64,000 bases of DNA from Brachyspira alvinipulli ATCC 51933 (GTDB lineage Bacteria; Spirochaetota; Brachyspiria; Brachyspirales; Brachyspiraceae), in the NCBI RefSeq assembly GCF_000518245.1, contig NZ_KI912404.1, positions 47,897 to 111,896 on the forward strand. The letters run 5' to 3'. The translations under genes were made by a program, and so were the position numbers. The notes beneath the pieces are model-generated. The model was given only the letters and a program-made list of their open reading frames with translations. It searched no databases and was not told where the DNA came from. Position 1 is the stretch's first letter, and each line of letters opens with the position of its first letter. Below are positions 16,955 to 26,339 of this stretch, piece by piece.

Positions 16955-18403
16955 TTATCCTGTATACTCTTCTATATATTTTCTCATAAGCATTTTGATT
17001 GTTTCTTTATCAGCATCAAGCGAAGCAATATCAAAAGCATCTATCATAACTTTTCTCTCTTCAGGAGTTAAGCATTTTACAGTGTCCTTAGCTATGAATA
17101 ATTTTTTATACTGAGAAGGTATTAATGTTTCATCATCCATTAAAATCTCTTCATAAAGTTTTTCTCCCTCTCTTATGCCGGTAAAAATTATAGGAATATC
17201 TTTTTCTGTAAGTCCGTACATTTTTAGCATATTCTTTGCCAAGTCTAAAATTTTAACCGGCTTTCCCATATCTAAAGTAAATATTATACCATCATTTAAA
17301 GTGCATGCTTTTATAACAAGTCTTGCCGCCTCTCTTATAGACATAAAGAATCTTACCATCTCAGGATGCGTAACAGTCAATGCTTTCCCTTCTCTGATCT
17401 GTTTTTCAAATACAGGTATAACACTTCCGCTGCTTCCTAGTACATTACCAAATCTTGTTATTTTAAATGCTGTAATATTTTGTTCATGCGATAAAGACAT
17501 TATCATTCTTTCGCATATTCTTTTACTTGCTCCCATTAATGAAGTAGGGCGAACTGCTTTATCTGTTGATATGAATACAAAATTTTTAATATTATTTTTA
17601 ATTGCCAAAGTTGCAACATTTTCCGTAGCTAAAATATTATTTTTAATAGCTTCTTCCGGATAAGCTTCCATAAAAGGTAAATGTTTATGAGCTGCTGCAT
17701 GGAAAATTATGTCAGGATTTTCTTCTTTTAATATTTTGTCAACCTTTACATAATCTCTTACATTAGAAATTATATATTTAAATTTATGTTTATTTTTTTC
17801 ATTTTTAGAATCATTTAAAGACATTATAAGCGAGTGAATAGCACTTTCTGAATTATCTAATGCCATAACTTTTTTAACAGGAAGTGTAATTAATTGTCTT
17901 ACAAGTTCGCTTCCTATAGAACCGCCTCCGCCTGTTACAAGTATAACTTTGTCTTTATAGTATGCAGCAATTTCCTTTTCATCAAATCCAATCTCTTCTC
18001 TTCCAAGCAAATCGGAAGGCTCTACATTTCTAATATCTTTTATTGACGCATTTCCTTTTATTATTTCAAAAAAACAAGGAAGTATTTTATATTTTATTCC
18101 TGTAGGATATATAATATCTAATATTTCAAGAAGTTCTTTTTGCTTAAGAGTAGGTATAGCAATTATTATTTCTTCTATATCTACATCATTATTTTTATAT
18201 TCTTTTATTATTTTTTCTATATCTTTGATTTTACCTTTTACTTCTATGGAGTGATTTTCTAATTTTAATTCTTTTTTATTTTCATCATCATCTAAAAAGC
18301 AAAGTACATTATATTCATTGTTTTCATCAGAAGTTAATATTTCAGAAGCAAGTGTTTCTCCAGCATTACCAGCTCCGATTATAACTATATTTTTTTTATT
18401 CAT
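16955..18403 (-). CDS. CapD/WbpM-like nucleoside-diphosphate sugar dehydratase
   Basis: A 482-residue SDR-fold enzyme. Residues 1-130 hold an N-terminal nucleotide-binding domain (IVIIGAGNAGETLASEI), shorter than in membrane-anchored CapD because the four transmembrane helices are missing. The catalytic half has TGGGGSIGSELVRQ (NAD(P) binding, near residue 155), FHAAAHKHLPFME, and FISTDKAVRPTSLMGASKR. Such enzymes convert UDP-GlcNAc to a 4-keto-6-deoxy sugar, early in O-glycan or capsule synthesis. The specific product here is not proven. Confidence 0.92.
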   Translation of the reverse strand: MNKKNIVIIGAGNAGETLASEILTSDENNEYNVLCFLDDDENKKELKLENHSIEVKGKIKDIEKIIKEYKNNDVDIEEIIIAIPTLKQKELLEILDIIYPTGIKYKILPCFFEIIKGNASIKDIRNVEPSDLLGREEIGFDEKEIAAYYKDKVILVTGGGGSIGSELVRQLITLPVKKVMALDNSESAIHSLIMSLNDSKNEKNKHKFKYIISNVRDYVKVDKILKEENPDIIFHAAAHKHLPFMEAYPEEAIKNNILATENVATLAIKNNIKNFVFISTDKAVRPTSLMGASKRICERMIMSLSHEQNITAFKITRFGNVLGSSGSVIPVFEKQIREGKALTVTHPEMVRFFMSIREAARLVIKACTLNDGIIFTLDMGKPVKILDLAKNMLKMYGLTEKDIPIIFTGIREGEKLYEEILMDDETLIPSQYKKLFIAKDTVKCLTPEERKVMIDAFDIASLDADKETIKMLMRKYIEEYTG

Positions 18404-18493
18404 TTATTTTTAATTCCCAAGATATAATTTAAATATTGAGTAATAGTATATAGTTTTTTTATTTATTATACAAGAATTTTTAATACTATAATT

Positions 18494-18522
18494 TTGACAA
18501 TATATATGTTTTAGTATATCAT
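18494..18522 (+). promoter_or_regulatory. promoter of the SWIM-protein gene
   Basis: TTGACA (18494-18499), 17-bp spacer, TATCAT (18517-18522), 31 bp before the ATG. Confidence 0.6.
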
Positions 18523-18553
18523 TTTTTTATCAAGCGGTAAATGGAATATTTTA

Positions 18554-20323
18554 ATGACTGAAAAAATAAATAATTTAAAACAATATATAAACGAAAATTT
18601 TCTTCTTACTTTAACAAGCAAAGGTATATATAACAGATCTGTAAAAGATATGGATGCTATAATAAATAATAATAATATCAATCAAATAAGTATTGAAGAG
18701 ATTGACGATAAAATAAAAGTGATATTTGATATGTCAGGAGAAAAAATAGAAGTTGTTTTAAATGATGAAAATATAAAATTAAGTAAATGTACATGCCCTT
18801 CAAAAGATGTTTGCAAACATATAATAATGGCTCTTCTTTATATAAAATATATAGATGATGCCAATACTGTAAATGACAATGAAAAAAAAGAAGAAATAGA
18901 AAATGATTTTAATAATAATTCAAATAATGAAAATGATGCAGCAGAAGAAGAAAATAATTCATTTGACGAATTAAAAAATATTAGTTTTGATAATATAAAA
19001 AAATTAAGTACAAAAAAGAATTTTGAATATGCATTGGATAGATTTTATGATAATGTAGAAGTTAATATAAAAGAAGATGTAATGCTTGAGATATATATAC
19101 CGGAAGATGATATAAGCATTTATTTCCCTAAAAAAGATAGCATAAAAAATTCTATATGTTCATGCAGGGATTCTTCTTTATGTTCTCATAAAATAATTGC
19201 AATACTTAAATATAAGGAAATGTATGGTACTTTAGAAGAAATCAAAGAAGAGGATAAAGAAATAGATGAAAATATTTTAAAATTCTCGAAAAAATTTACG
19301 GAAAGCATATTTGAAAAAGGTTTATATTCATGCAGTGAAAAAGATTTTGATACAGCAGAACAGCTTAGTATTAAACTTCAAATGAAAATAATGCCTGAGC
19401 TTTCAAAGATGTTTAGAAGTATTGCAGACGGTATTGATTCTATGCTTAATAAAAGAGCTTCTTTTAATAAATTGTTTTGCTTTGCTACTTTATCAAGACT
19501 GTATAATACAATAAATTTAATAGAAAAAGCAAAAAAAGAAAATGATAATAGAACTGTAAAATTATTAACAGGAGAAATTAGAAGCAAATATGTAGATAGA
19601 AGAAACGGTGATTTTTTAGGTTTAGGTGCTTATCCTTGGATTACTTCTACAGGATATTTGGGTGTAAGTGCATATTTGTATAATTTGAATTCTAAAAATG
19701 TTTCTTTCTTTTCATACATGATACCTACATTTTATGATGATTCAAAAATTTCTTATGATGATGTAAGAAGCAATTACAGAAAGAAAATGCATTTTGAAAA
19801 TAATTTATCTATAGAAGAAGTTTCAAAATATAAGTTAAAATTTATAAGTTATAAAATTAACAGTGAAGAGCGAATATCATCGAGCAAGTATAGTTCTGTA
19901 ATATTAAATGATAGAGTAGATTCTAAATTATTAGAAGAAATAAGAATATCTAAAAACAATGAAGAATTATTTGCTGAAAGTTATGATGATATATTTAATA
20001 TGGGTTTCGAGTACGATTATTTTAATAGATCAAATAGAGTTAAAGTTATAGTAGCTAAGTTTCAAGCTATAGAGAATGTGGACTTTGATAAAATACAGCA
20101 GATACTTTATTTTGATATAGTAAATAATGACGGGGAAGAAAGATTAACTTTAAGTATTAAATATAATTCTATTCATTCAAACGGTATTAAATATATAATG
20201 AATTATAAAAACTCTGATATTGATAAAGACAGATTTATATTATTAGAAAAAACAAAATATTATATTAGACCTATAAGTATAATAAATGTTAATGCTGTTA
20301 TAAATATATTTTTTGAAGATTAA
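18554..20323 (+). CDS. SWIM zinc-finger protein
   Basis: A 589-residue protein with two SWIM-like zinc motifs of the form CxC...CxH: CTCPSKDVCKH near residue 80 and CSCRDSSLCSH near 200. Between them is an acidic low-complexity Asn/Glu linker (about 108-140). The remaining 380 residues have no motif I know. SWIM domains bind DNA or protein and often sit in front of SWI2/SNF2 helicases, but no helicase module is present here and none lies next door. The role is unknown. It converges with the aminotransferase gene at a shared hairpin. Confidence 0.82.
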   Translation: MTEKINNLKQYINENFLLTLTSKGIYNRSVKDMDAIINNNNINQISIEEIDDKIKVIFDMSGEKIEVVLNDENIKLSKCTCPSKDVCKHIIMALLYIKYIDDANTVNDNEKKEEIENDFNNNSNNENDAAEEENNSFDELKNISFDNIKKLSTKKNFEYALDRFYDNVEVNIKEDVMLEIYIPEDDISIYFPKKDSIKNSICSCRDSSLCSHKIIAILKYKEMYGTLEEIKEEDKEIDENILKFSKKFTESIFEKGLYSCSEKDFDTAEQLSIKLQMKIMPELSKMFRSIADGIDSMLNKRASFNKLFCFATLSRLYNTINLIEKAKKENDNRTVKLLTGEIRSKYVDRRNGDFLGLGAYPWITSTGYLGVSAYLYNLNSKNVSFFSYMIPTFYDDSKISYDDVRSNYRKKMHFENNLSIEEVSKYKLKFISYKINSEERISSSKYSSVILNDRVDSKLLEEIRISKNNEELFAESYDDIFNMGFEYDYFNRSNRVKVIVAKFQAIENVDFDKIQQILYFDIVNNDGEERLTLSIKYNSIHSNGIKYIMNYKNSDIDKDRFILLEKTKYYIRPISIINVNAVINIFFED

Positions 20324-20363
20324 TATGTTTAGCATATAAATCTATTCATATACTAAACATATT
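20322..20363. terminator. bidirectional terminator-like hairpin
   Basis: AATATGTTTAG (20322-20332) paired with CTAAACATATT (20353-20363). It overlaps the stop codon of the SWIM gene and faces the convergent aminotransferase gene. Confidence 0.7.
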
Positions 20364-20374
20364 AATATATATTA

Positions 20375-21508
20375 TTATTTGTTTACGAATTTCTTTATTC
20401 TCTCTACAGCTTCTTTTAATAAAGGTATATCCTGAGTTAAAGCTATTCTAAAATAATTCTCACTTCCGAAAGCAATTCCAGGTACTACTGCAACTGAAGT
20501 TTCCTCTAAAAGTTTCATACAAAAATCAATAGAATTTTCTTTAGAGAATTTACTGTATCCTACAAATAAATAAAATGCTCCTCTAGGCTCTATAACATCA
20601 AAACCTAAATCTGATAATCCCTTAGCCATAATCATAGCACGTTCTTTATAAGTATCTCTAAAACTTTCAATAAAAGGATAATTTTTTAAAGCATACTCAG
20701 CAATAGCACATGAAAGAGCAACCATACTTCCTACATTATTAAAACTTGCATTGATAAAGCATTTTCTAACATATTCCGGAGATATACTGTATCCTATTCT
20801 CCATCCTGTCATAGAATGAGATTTAGAAAAACCATTGAAAGCTATAACTTTATCTTTTATAGAAGGATAAGATGTAAATGATGTAAAAGGATAAAATGAT
20901 ATAGCAGAATATATTTCATCAGCTATAATAAATATATCTTTTTTCTCAAAGTATTTAACAAGCTCATCCATTTCTTCTTTTTTAAGCATATATCCGGATG
21001 GGTTTCCTGGATTGCTGAAAAGTATTGCTTTTGTCTTATTTGTAACAACTTTTTCTATAGTTTCTGGTTTTAATACGAATTTATCTTCGCTAGTATCCAA
21101 ATAAACAATTTTACCATAAGCTAATTTTATAGCCCATTCATAAGGTGAAAAGTATGGAGTAGGAAGTATAACCTCATCATCAATATTTAATATAGTTCTG
21201 AATATTGATGAAATTCCTTCCATAGAACCTATATGCATTAAAATATTATTAGCATTAACATCAGAACCGTAATATTTATTATAATGTTTTGCTACAAGTT
21301 CTCTTAATTCATTAGAACCTCCGGCTTGAGTATAACCTAATGCATGAGTTTTAGCATACTCATAGGCATAATCAATAAATTCTTTAGGAGGCTGCAAATC
21401 AGGCTCTCCTATAGTAAGCATTATAGCATTTCCTTTTTTTTGAGCTTTTTCAGTAAATTCCCTTATTATAGAATAAGGCACAGTAACTATATTTTTATTA
21501 AGCTCCAT
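20375..21508 (-). CDS. class I aminotransferase, probable N-acetyl-diaminopimelate aminotransferase
   Basis: A 377-residue PLP aminotransferase. It has the substrate region TIGEPDLQPP, the FSNPGNPSGYML motif, ADEIYSAISF, and the PLP lysine in NGFSKSHSMTGWRIGY (near residue 235). It sits directly downstream of dapH, dapB, dapA and an N-acyl deacetylase, which leaves one gap in the acetyl branch of lysine/DAP synthesis: the transaminase. That role (PatA-like) is inferred from context. The start is the ATG at 21508 with GGAGA eight bases upstream. A hairpin separates it from dapH, so it may be expressed partly alone. Confidence 0.9.
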   Translation of the reverse strand: MELNKNIVTVPYSIIREFTEKAQKKGNAIMLTIGEPDLQPPKEFIDYAYEYAKTHALGYTQAGGSNELRELVAKHYNKYYGSDVNANNILMHIGSMEGISSIFRTILNIDDEVILPTPYFSPYEWAIKLAYGKIVYLDTSEDKFVLKPETIEKVVTNKTKAILFSNPGNPSGYMLKKEEMDELVKYFEKKDIFIIADEIYSAISFYPFTSFTSYPSIKDKVIAFNGFSKSHSMTGWRIGYSISPEYVRKCFINASFNNVGSMVALSCAIAEYALKNYPFIESFRDTYKERAMIMAKGLSDLGFDVIEPRGAFYLFVGYSKFSKENSIDFCMKLLEETSVAVVPGIAFGSENYFRIALTQDIPLLKEAVERIKKFVNK

Positions 21509-21555
21509 GATAGATTCTCCATTTAATTTATTTTTTTTATATATTGTCAAATTAG

Positions 21556-21590
21556 AAAAGCCTCTATATATAGACTATATAGAGGCTTTT
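21556..21590 (-). terminator. terminator after dapH
   Basis: A 15-bp perfect stem (AAAAGCCTCTATATA with its complement) and a 5-base loop, just past the dapH stop. Confidence 0.88.
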
Positions 21591-21592
21591 AA

Positions 21593-22297
21593 TTATTTTC
21601 TCAAATCATCAACTAATTTAGTTTTGTCGGAAGTTTTATCATCTTTTTCTTTTATTACTTTAGCAGGATTTCCAACAACAACTTGATTATCTAATACATC
21701 CTCTATAACAACAGCACCGGCACCAATAACTGCATTTTTACCAACATGTACACCTTCTATAATTACAGCATTAGCTCCTATAACAACATTGTCTTCTATG
21801 ATTACAGGTTTAGCAGAAGGCGGTTCAATTACTCCGGCAATAACTGTACCAGCACCAACATGGCAGTTTTTTCCAACAATAGCACGTCCTCCTAAAACAG
21901 CTCCCATGTCTATCATAGTTCCTTCGCCTACCTCAGCTCCTATATTGATTATAGCCCCCATCATTATAACAGCATTATCACCAATTTTTACTTTATCTCT
22001 AATTATAGCACCAGGCTCTATTCTGGCATTTACATTAAAATAATTTAAAGTAGGCACGCCTGAATTTCTTCTGTCATTTTCTAAATAATAATCTTCTATG
22101 CTGTCCTTATACTCATCCAAAATAGTTTTAATTTCTTCATAATCTCCTACTATAAAATGAAAATTACCAGAAGAAAATACCTTTGCTGTAGTTTTTATAT
22201 TATCGATATTTCCTTTTATATATATTTTAACAGGTGTCTTCTTTTTAGAATTTTTAATATACGCAATTATATCTTCCGACTTTTCTAACATGTCCAT
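21593..22297 (-). CDS. dapH: tetrahydrodipicolinate N-acetyltransferase DapH
   Basis: A 234-residue acyltransferase using acetyl-CoA to acetylate tetrahydrodipicolinate. Residues 90-215 form a left-handed beta helix of hexapeptide repeats ([49 protein letters not shown]). The N-terminal alpha/beta domain is typical of DapH rather than the longer succinyl-using DapD. It lies 24 bp after dapB in the same operon. It commits the pathway to the acetyl branch. Confidence 0.95.
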   Translation of the reverse strand: MDMLEKSEDIIAYIKNSKKKTPVKIYIKGNIDNIKTTAKVFSSGNFHFIVGDYEEIKTILDEYKDSIEDYYLENDRRNSGVPTLNYFNVNARIEPGAIIRDKVKIGDNAVIMMGAIINIGAEVGEGTMIDMGAVLGGRAIVGKNCHVGAGTVIAGVIEPPSAKPVIIEDNVVIGANAVIIEGVHVGKNAVIGAGAVVIEDVLDNQVVVGNPAKVIKEKDDKTSDKTKLVDDLRK

Positions 22298-22321
22298 TTA
22301 AATTATTCTCCTCAAAATAAA

Positions 22322-23017
22322 TTATGCTAATACTTCTCTCATTCTGTAAAGGCCTGGTTTTTTGCCCACGATAAATTGTGCAGCTTTAATAGAACCTTTT
22401 GCAAAAATTCTTCTTGAAGTTGATGTATGCTTTATTTCTATTATCTCATCATCTCCATAGAATATAACACTATGTTCACCAACTACCGAACCGCCTCTTA
22501 TAGAATGTATACCGATTTCTTTTTTATCTCTTGCATGAAGTCCGCTTCTTCCATTAACAGCAAGCATTTGATTATCTAAAGCATCATTAATTACATTGAA
22601 AAGAGTTTTAGCTGTACCGCTTGGAGAGTCAACTTTTCTATTATGATGCGTTTCTATGATTTCAATATTAAAATCAGTTAATTTAGGAGCTATTCTAGCT
22701 ACTATTTCATTCATCAAATTTATACCTATACATGTATTAGAAGATAATACTATAGGAACATGTGCTGATGCTTCAAGAATTTTAGATAATATACTTTCAT
22801 CGTATCCTGTAGTACAAATAACCATAGGTATATTATTTTTTACTCCATAATCCAACATAGAAGGAATTCTTGAAAAATGAGAAAAATCTATAATAACATC
22901 GCCTTTCTCATTGGTTAAATCATCAGCAAAACCGCTAATTTCTAATTCGCCTTCTTTTTCAATGACTTCTTTTAACATAGAGCTCATAACTCCAGTTCCA
23001 TGTATTATTACTTTCAT
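22322..23017 (-). CDS. dapB: 4-hydroxy-tetrahydrodipicolinate reductase DapB
   Basis: A 231-residue NAD(P)H-dependent reductase. The nucleotide fold starts VIIHGTGVMSSML. The catalytic histidine region ETHHNRKVDSPSGTA, with the SGTA loop and the catalytic lysine, lies near residue 140. It reduces the product of DapA. The start is the ATG at 23017 with GGAG six bases upstream; the TTG four codons earlier is part of the ribosome-site region. It lies 34 bp after dapA in a clear operon. Confidence 0.96.
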   Translation of the reverse strand: MKVIIHGTGVMSSMLKEVIEKEGELEISGFADDLTNEKGDVIIDFSHFSRIPSMLDYGVKNNIPMVICTTGYDESILSKILEASAHVPIVLSSNTCIGINLMNEIVARIAPKLTDFNIEIIETHHNRKVDSPSGTAKTLFNVINDALDNQMLAVNGRSGLHARDKKEIGIHSIRGGSVVGEHSVIFYGDDEIIEIKHTSTSRRIFAKGSIKAAQFIVGKKPGLYRMREVLA

Positions 23018-23051
23018 TTCTAACTCCAAATCTTTATTTATATTATAAAAA

Positions 23052-23933
23052 TTATTTTTTTATACCATATCTGTTTATTATTTCTCTTACATGTTCTCTA
23101 TTTTTGTCGCTTAAAGGTCCCAAAGGAGAACGGCAAGGGCCTACATCAAATCCCATAATATTCATAGCCTCTTTTACAGGTACAGGATTAACTTCTATAA
23201 ACATTGCTCTAACTAAATCTATATATTTAATTTGTGCTTTAACTGCTTCAGCAGTATTTCCATGAAGATAGTTCATAACCATATCATGATTTTCTTTTGG
23301 TATGATATTACTTGTAACAGATATAACTCCTTTTCCTCCCAAAGCAAGTATAGGTGTTACCATATCATCATTTCCGGAATATATATCCAAATCAGGTGCA
23401 ATATTAGCAATATCAGCTACATAACTAATATCACCGCTAGCTTCTTTTATACCTTTAATATTAGAAATGGCAGCTAATGTTTTTATAACGTTTAAAGATA
23501 ATTTTACTCCTGTTCTTGAAGGAACATTATACATTATAACAGGACATTTTACGCTATTTGCTATTTGAGTAAAATAATCAATTAATCCGCTTTCATTTCC
23601 TTTATTATAATATGGGGTTACAGCCATTACAATATCGGCACCATATTCATAAGATTTTTTACTAAACTCTACAGCTAAACTTGTGTTATTGGTTCCAGTG
23701 CCTGCAATAACTAATGTTCTTTTTTTAGTTCTCTCTATGCAGAATTTGATAATTTCCATTCTCTCTTCTGCACTAAGTGTTGCACTTTCTGCTGTTGTAC
23801 CAGCAGCAACTATAGCATCAGCTTTATTTGCTATTTGAAACTCTATAAGTTCTTCTAATTTCTCGTAATTAACCCTATAATCGTTAGTAAATGGTGTTAT
23901 TAAAGCTACACCAGCTCCCTCAAATAATGACAT
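23052..23933 (-). CDS. dapA: 4-hydroxy-tetrahydrodipicolinate synthase DapA
   Basis: A 293-residue TIM-barrel lyase that condenses pyruvate with aspartate semialdehyde. The Schiff-base lysine is in IKGIKEASGD (near residue 162), the proton-relay tyrosine in MYNVPSRTG (near 134), and the threonine pair in AAGTTAESATL. The family length is normal. It is the second gene of the cluster, 31 bp after the deacetylase, and opens the lysine branch. Confidence 0.97.
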   Translation of the reverse strand: MSLFEGAGVALITPFTNDYRVNYEKLEELIEFQIANKADAIVAAGTTAESATLSAEERMEIIKFCIERTKKRTLVIAGTGTNNTSLAVEFSKKSYEYGADIVMAVTPYYNKGNESGLIDYFTQIANSVKCPVIMYNVPSRTGVKLSLNVIKTLAAISNIKGIKEASGDISYVADIANIAPDLDIYSGNDDMVTPILALGGKGVISVTSNIIPKENHDMVMNYLHGNTAEAVKAQIKYIDLVRAMFIEVNPVPVKEAMNIMGFDVGPCRSPLGPLSDKNREHVREIINRYGIKK

Positions 23934-23964
23934 ATTAATCTCCTTTAATTATATATTATTACAA

Positions 23965-25146
23965 TTATAAAAACAACTCTTTATTTTTATAAGTATTATA
24001 AACATTCAAAACCTGCATTTTCACACCTATGTTTATAGCATCTTCATCAATATCAAATAAAGCATTATGAATAGGTGCTTTTATCTTATCATTAGAAACT
24101 CCTAAACTGAAAAAAGAACCTTTTACTCTTTGAAGATAATAACTAAAATCTTCTGTAGTCATGTTGGCATTTTCTTTTATACAGTTTTCTTTTCCTAAAA
24201 ACATATTTCCAGATTCTATAATAATATTAACAGCATTATCATTATTAATTAATGCAGGATAAGATGGTATATCTATAAACTCACATTCAGCACCAAAATT
24301 TTTTGCAGTATTGGTAACGATATTTTTTATCATATTTAATCTGAATTCCCTTGTTTCATCATCGCAAAGCATTCTAATAATACCTTCCATTTTTACATTA
24401 TCAGCTACTATGTTATTTGCTGTACCTCCATTAATTGTTCCTATATGAAGTCTCATACTTCCATCAGTAAATGCAGAAACAAAACTATGAAGCTGAGTTA
24501 TTATATGAGAAGCAACAATTATAGAGTCTATACCATAATATGATTTAGCTCCATGAGCAGATTTGCCATGTACATGTACTTCAAACATATTAGAACTAGC
24601 ATACATTGCTCCATAAGTAAAACTAATCTGTCCTACATTTATTTCTGGTCTCACATGAAGTCCGTAAATAACATTAACATTATTTAAGGCTCCTTCTTCT
24701 ATCATAGGCAAAGCACCACCTGTTGTCTCTTCTGCAGGCTGATATATTAATCTTATATTGCATGGTGGCTTTATTTCAGAAAAATATTTTGCTATACCTG
24801 TTAATATAGTTGTATGAACATCATGTCCGCATGAATGGCATTTTCCTTTATTTTGAGAAGCGTAAGAACAGTTTTTTTTGTCCTCCATAGGTAAAGCATC
24901 CATATCAGCTCTAAAAGCTATGGTAAAATTTTGATCTTCTCCTTCAATATCAGCTACTATGCCGGTTTTTGCTATTTGTGTTTTATGGTTTACATTAAAT
25001 GATTTAAGTATAGATGATATTTTTTCCATAGTTCTAAACTCTTCAAAGCCTAACTCCGGATGCATATGCAAATCTCTTCTTAAATCTATTAAAAACTCTT
25101 TCATGGACAAGAGTACATCATCTGATATTATAAAATTATTATTCAT
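23965..25146 (-). CDS. M20-family amidohydrolase, probable N-acetyldiaminopimelate deacetylase
   Basis: A 393-residue metallopeptidase-like amidohydrolase. Metal ligands and the catalytic site are visible in CHSCGHDVHTTIL (near residue 105), PAEETTGGALPMIEEG (near 140), GLHVRPEI and MTTEDFSYYLQ. The lid domain (about 185-300) contains HGKSAHGAKS. The family also covers hippurate and indole-acetyl hydrolases, but here it heads the dapA-dapB-dapH operon, so deacetylation of N-acetyl-LL-DAP is the best reading (inference). No lysine riboswitch is visible upstream. Confidence 0.88.
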   Translation of the reverse strand: MNNNFIISDDVLLSMKEFLIDLRRDLHMHPELGFEEFRTMEKISSILKSFNVNHKTQIAKTGIVADIEGEDQNFTIAFRADMDALPMEDKKNCSYASQNKGKCHSCGHDVHTTILTGIAKYFSEIKPPCNIRLIYQPAEETTGGALPMIEEGALNNVNVIYGLHVRPEINVGQISFTYGAMYASSNMFEVHVHGKSAHGAKSYYGIDSIIVASHIITQLHSFVSAFTDGSMRLHIGTINGGTANNIVADNVKMEGIIRMLCDDETREFRLNMIKNIVTNTAKNFGAECEFIDIPSYPALINNDNAVNIIIESGNMFLGKENCIKENANMTTEDFSYYLQRVKGSFFSLGVSNDKIKAPIHNALFDIDEDAINIGVKMQVLNVYNTYKNKELFL

Positions 25147-25249
25147 TATATTATATGCCTTGTTTTAAAAACAGTTATATCTTATTAATATAAAAGTTAT
25201 GTATTAATTAATATTATTTTAATTTGGAAATTGGTTTTATTTTAAAGAA

Positions 25250-25378
25250 TTACTTCTTAGATTTAGATAAGTTACGTTTGAAAGATTTATAGAATTTAGA
25301 AAGCTGAAAATAAATGTTTGAATTATTGGATGTGCATGCAGCACTTTGGGTTGCATTGAGTCTTGACGAAATATACAT
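25250..25378 (-). CDS. 42-residue small protein
   Basis: MYISSRLNATQSAACTSNNS starts the peptide, which ends in a very basic tail (FKRNLSKSKK). I do not recognise it. It looks real: AGGAG lies seven bases before the ATG, and a near-consensus promoter stands just upstream. A longer version starting at a TTG at 25441 would begin inside that promoter's -35 box and is rejected. There is one cysteine and no membrane helix. Possible roles include a nucleic-acid-binding or regulatory peptide; nothing in the sequence decides. Confidence 0.62.
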   Translation of the reverse strand: MYISSRLNATQSAACTSNNSNIYFQLSKFYKSFKRNLSKSKK

Positions 25379-25412
25379 TCCAAACTCCTTATTTAAGATT
25401 ATTGATAGTATT

Positions 25413-25441
25413 ATTATATACAATAATATCGTAAAAGTCAA
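25413..25441 (-). promoter_or_regulatory. strong promoter of the small gene
   Basis: On the minus strand TTGACT (25436-25441), exact 17-bp spacer, TATAAT (25413-25418); the ribosome site follows about 25 bp downstream. Confidence 0.75.
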
Positions 25442-25468
25442 TAAAAAGAATATTATTTTTTAAAAAAA

Positions 25469-25495
25469 GGAATGCATTTTTTGTAAATGCATTCC
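25469..25495 (-). terminator. terminator of outer-membrane gene 1
   Basis: GGAATGCATTT and AAATGCATTCC with a 5-base loop, followed on the minus strand by a T7 run. The stem begins with the same GGAATGCAT as that of the paralogue. Confidence 0.88.
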
Positions 25496-25514
25496 TAAAA
25501 TATTTTATTATAAT

Positions 25515-26153
25515 TTAGAATCTTATTCCAATCTGAGCACCTAAATCTACACTAGACAATTTGAAATCATAACTTTTACTTTCCATAAAAGGAATATCAT
25601 AAGAAACATAAATACCAGCAGTTAAATTAAGTGGAAGTATAAAATCAAGCATTACTTTAACATAAGGTATGAAAGGCTTATTGAATTCTTGATATATAGT
25701 TTTAGTGTCATACATACTAGCTTGACCTATAGATGTGCTGCTTTCTTTGCTATACATAAGTCCTGCTATAGGGAATTTAAATCCTCCTCCAATACCTACA
25801 GAAATAAATCCTACATCTATTCTAGGAATAAGTCCAAGATTGAAACTATCAAAAGAAGCACCATATCTTCCTTTTTGATCTTTTAATCCGAATGCGAATA
25901 CATCTTTTTGATATCCTATATCAAGTCCTATACCTAAATCCACATTACTTATGCCAAAATAATATCCAGGTATAACATGAATACCAAATTCAAATCCAGC
26001 ATCAGATTTTGTGTATTTAGCTGATGAACCTGTGTATGTACCCAAACTCACTCCGAAAGGAAATAGAACATTAACTTCAAATCCTGTTTTCGCCATTAAA
26101 TTTCCGCTTAATGCAATAATTAATAAACTTGCAACTACTATTATTTTTTTCAT
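25515..26153 (-). CDS. outer-membrane beta-barrel protein, paralogue 1
   Basis: A 212-residue exported protein. Residues 1-21 are a signal peptide (MKKIIVVASLLIIALSGNLMAKT, cleaved after the Ala of LMA). The mature part alternates polar and hydrophobic residues with many glycines and aromatic girdles, and ends in IGIRF, a C-terminal aromatic as used by outer-membrane insertion. It resembles small opacity-type porins. The close paralogue is at 26340 and a broken one at 42674. Function unknown; likely surface exposed (inference). Confidence 0.82.
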   Translation of the reverse strand: MKKIIVVASLLIIALSGNLMAKTGFEVNVLFPFGVSLGTYTGSSAKYTKSDAGFEFGIHVIPGYYFGISNVDLGIGLDIGYQKDVFAFGLKDQKGRYGASFDSFNLGLIPRIDVGFISVGIGGGFKFPIAGLMYSKESSTSIGQASMYDTKTIYQEFNKPFIPYVKVMLDFILPLNLTAGIYVSYDIPFMESKSYDFKLSSVDLGAQIGIRF

Positions 26154-26290
26154 TTTTTATCCTTAAAATTGTTTTGTATTATATGTTCGGTAAAATAGTT
26201 AAGTATAATATTAAAAAATTACTATAGTTATGTAGTATATGAATTTAAATAATATGAAATATTAATTAAAAGTTATTATATTAAATAAAA

Positions 26291-26317
26291 AAGGAATGCA
26301 TAGAAAATGCATTCCTT
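26291..26317 (-). terminator. terminator of outer-membrane gene 2
   Basis: AAGGAATGCAT and ATGCATTCCTT, loop AGAAA, near-copy of the terminator at 25469, showing the gene was duplicated with its terminator. Confidence 0.85.
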
Positions 26318-26339
26318 AAAAATATTATATTAAAAAATA

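Noticed and set aside
23934-25249. Lysine riboswitch for the dap cluster
   Set aside because: The gaps before dapA and before the deacetylase are short or lack the conserved L-box pairings.
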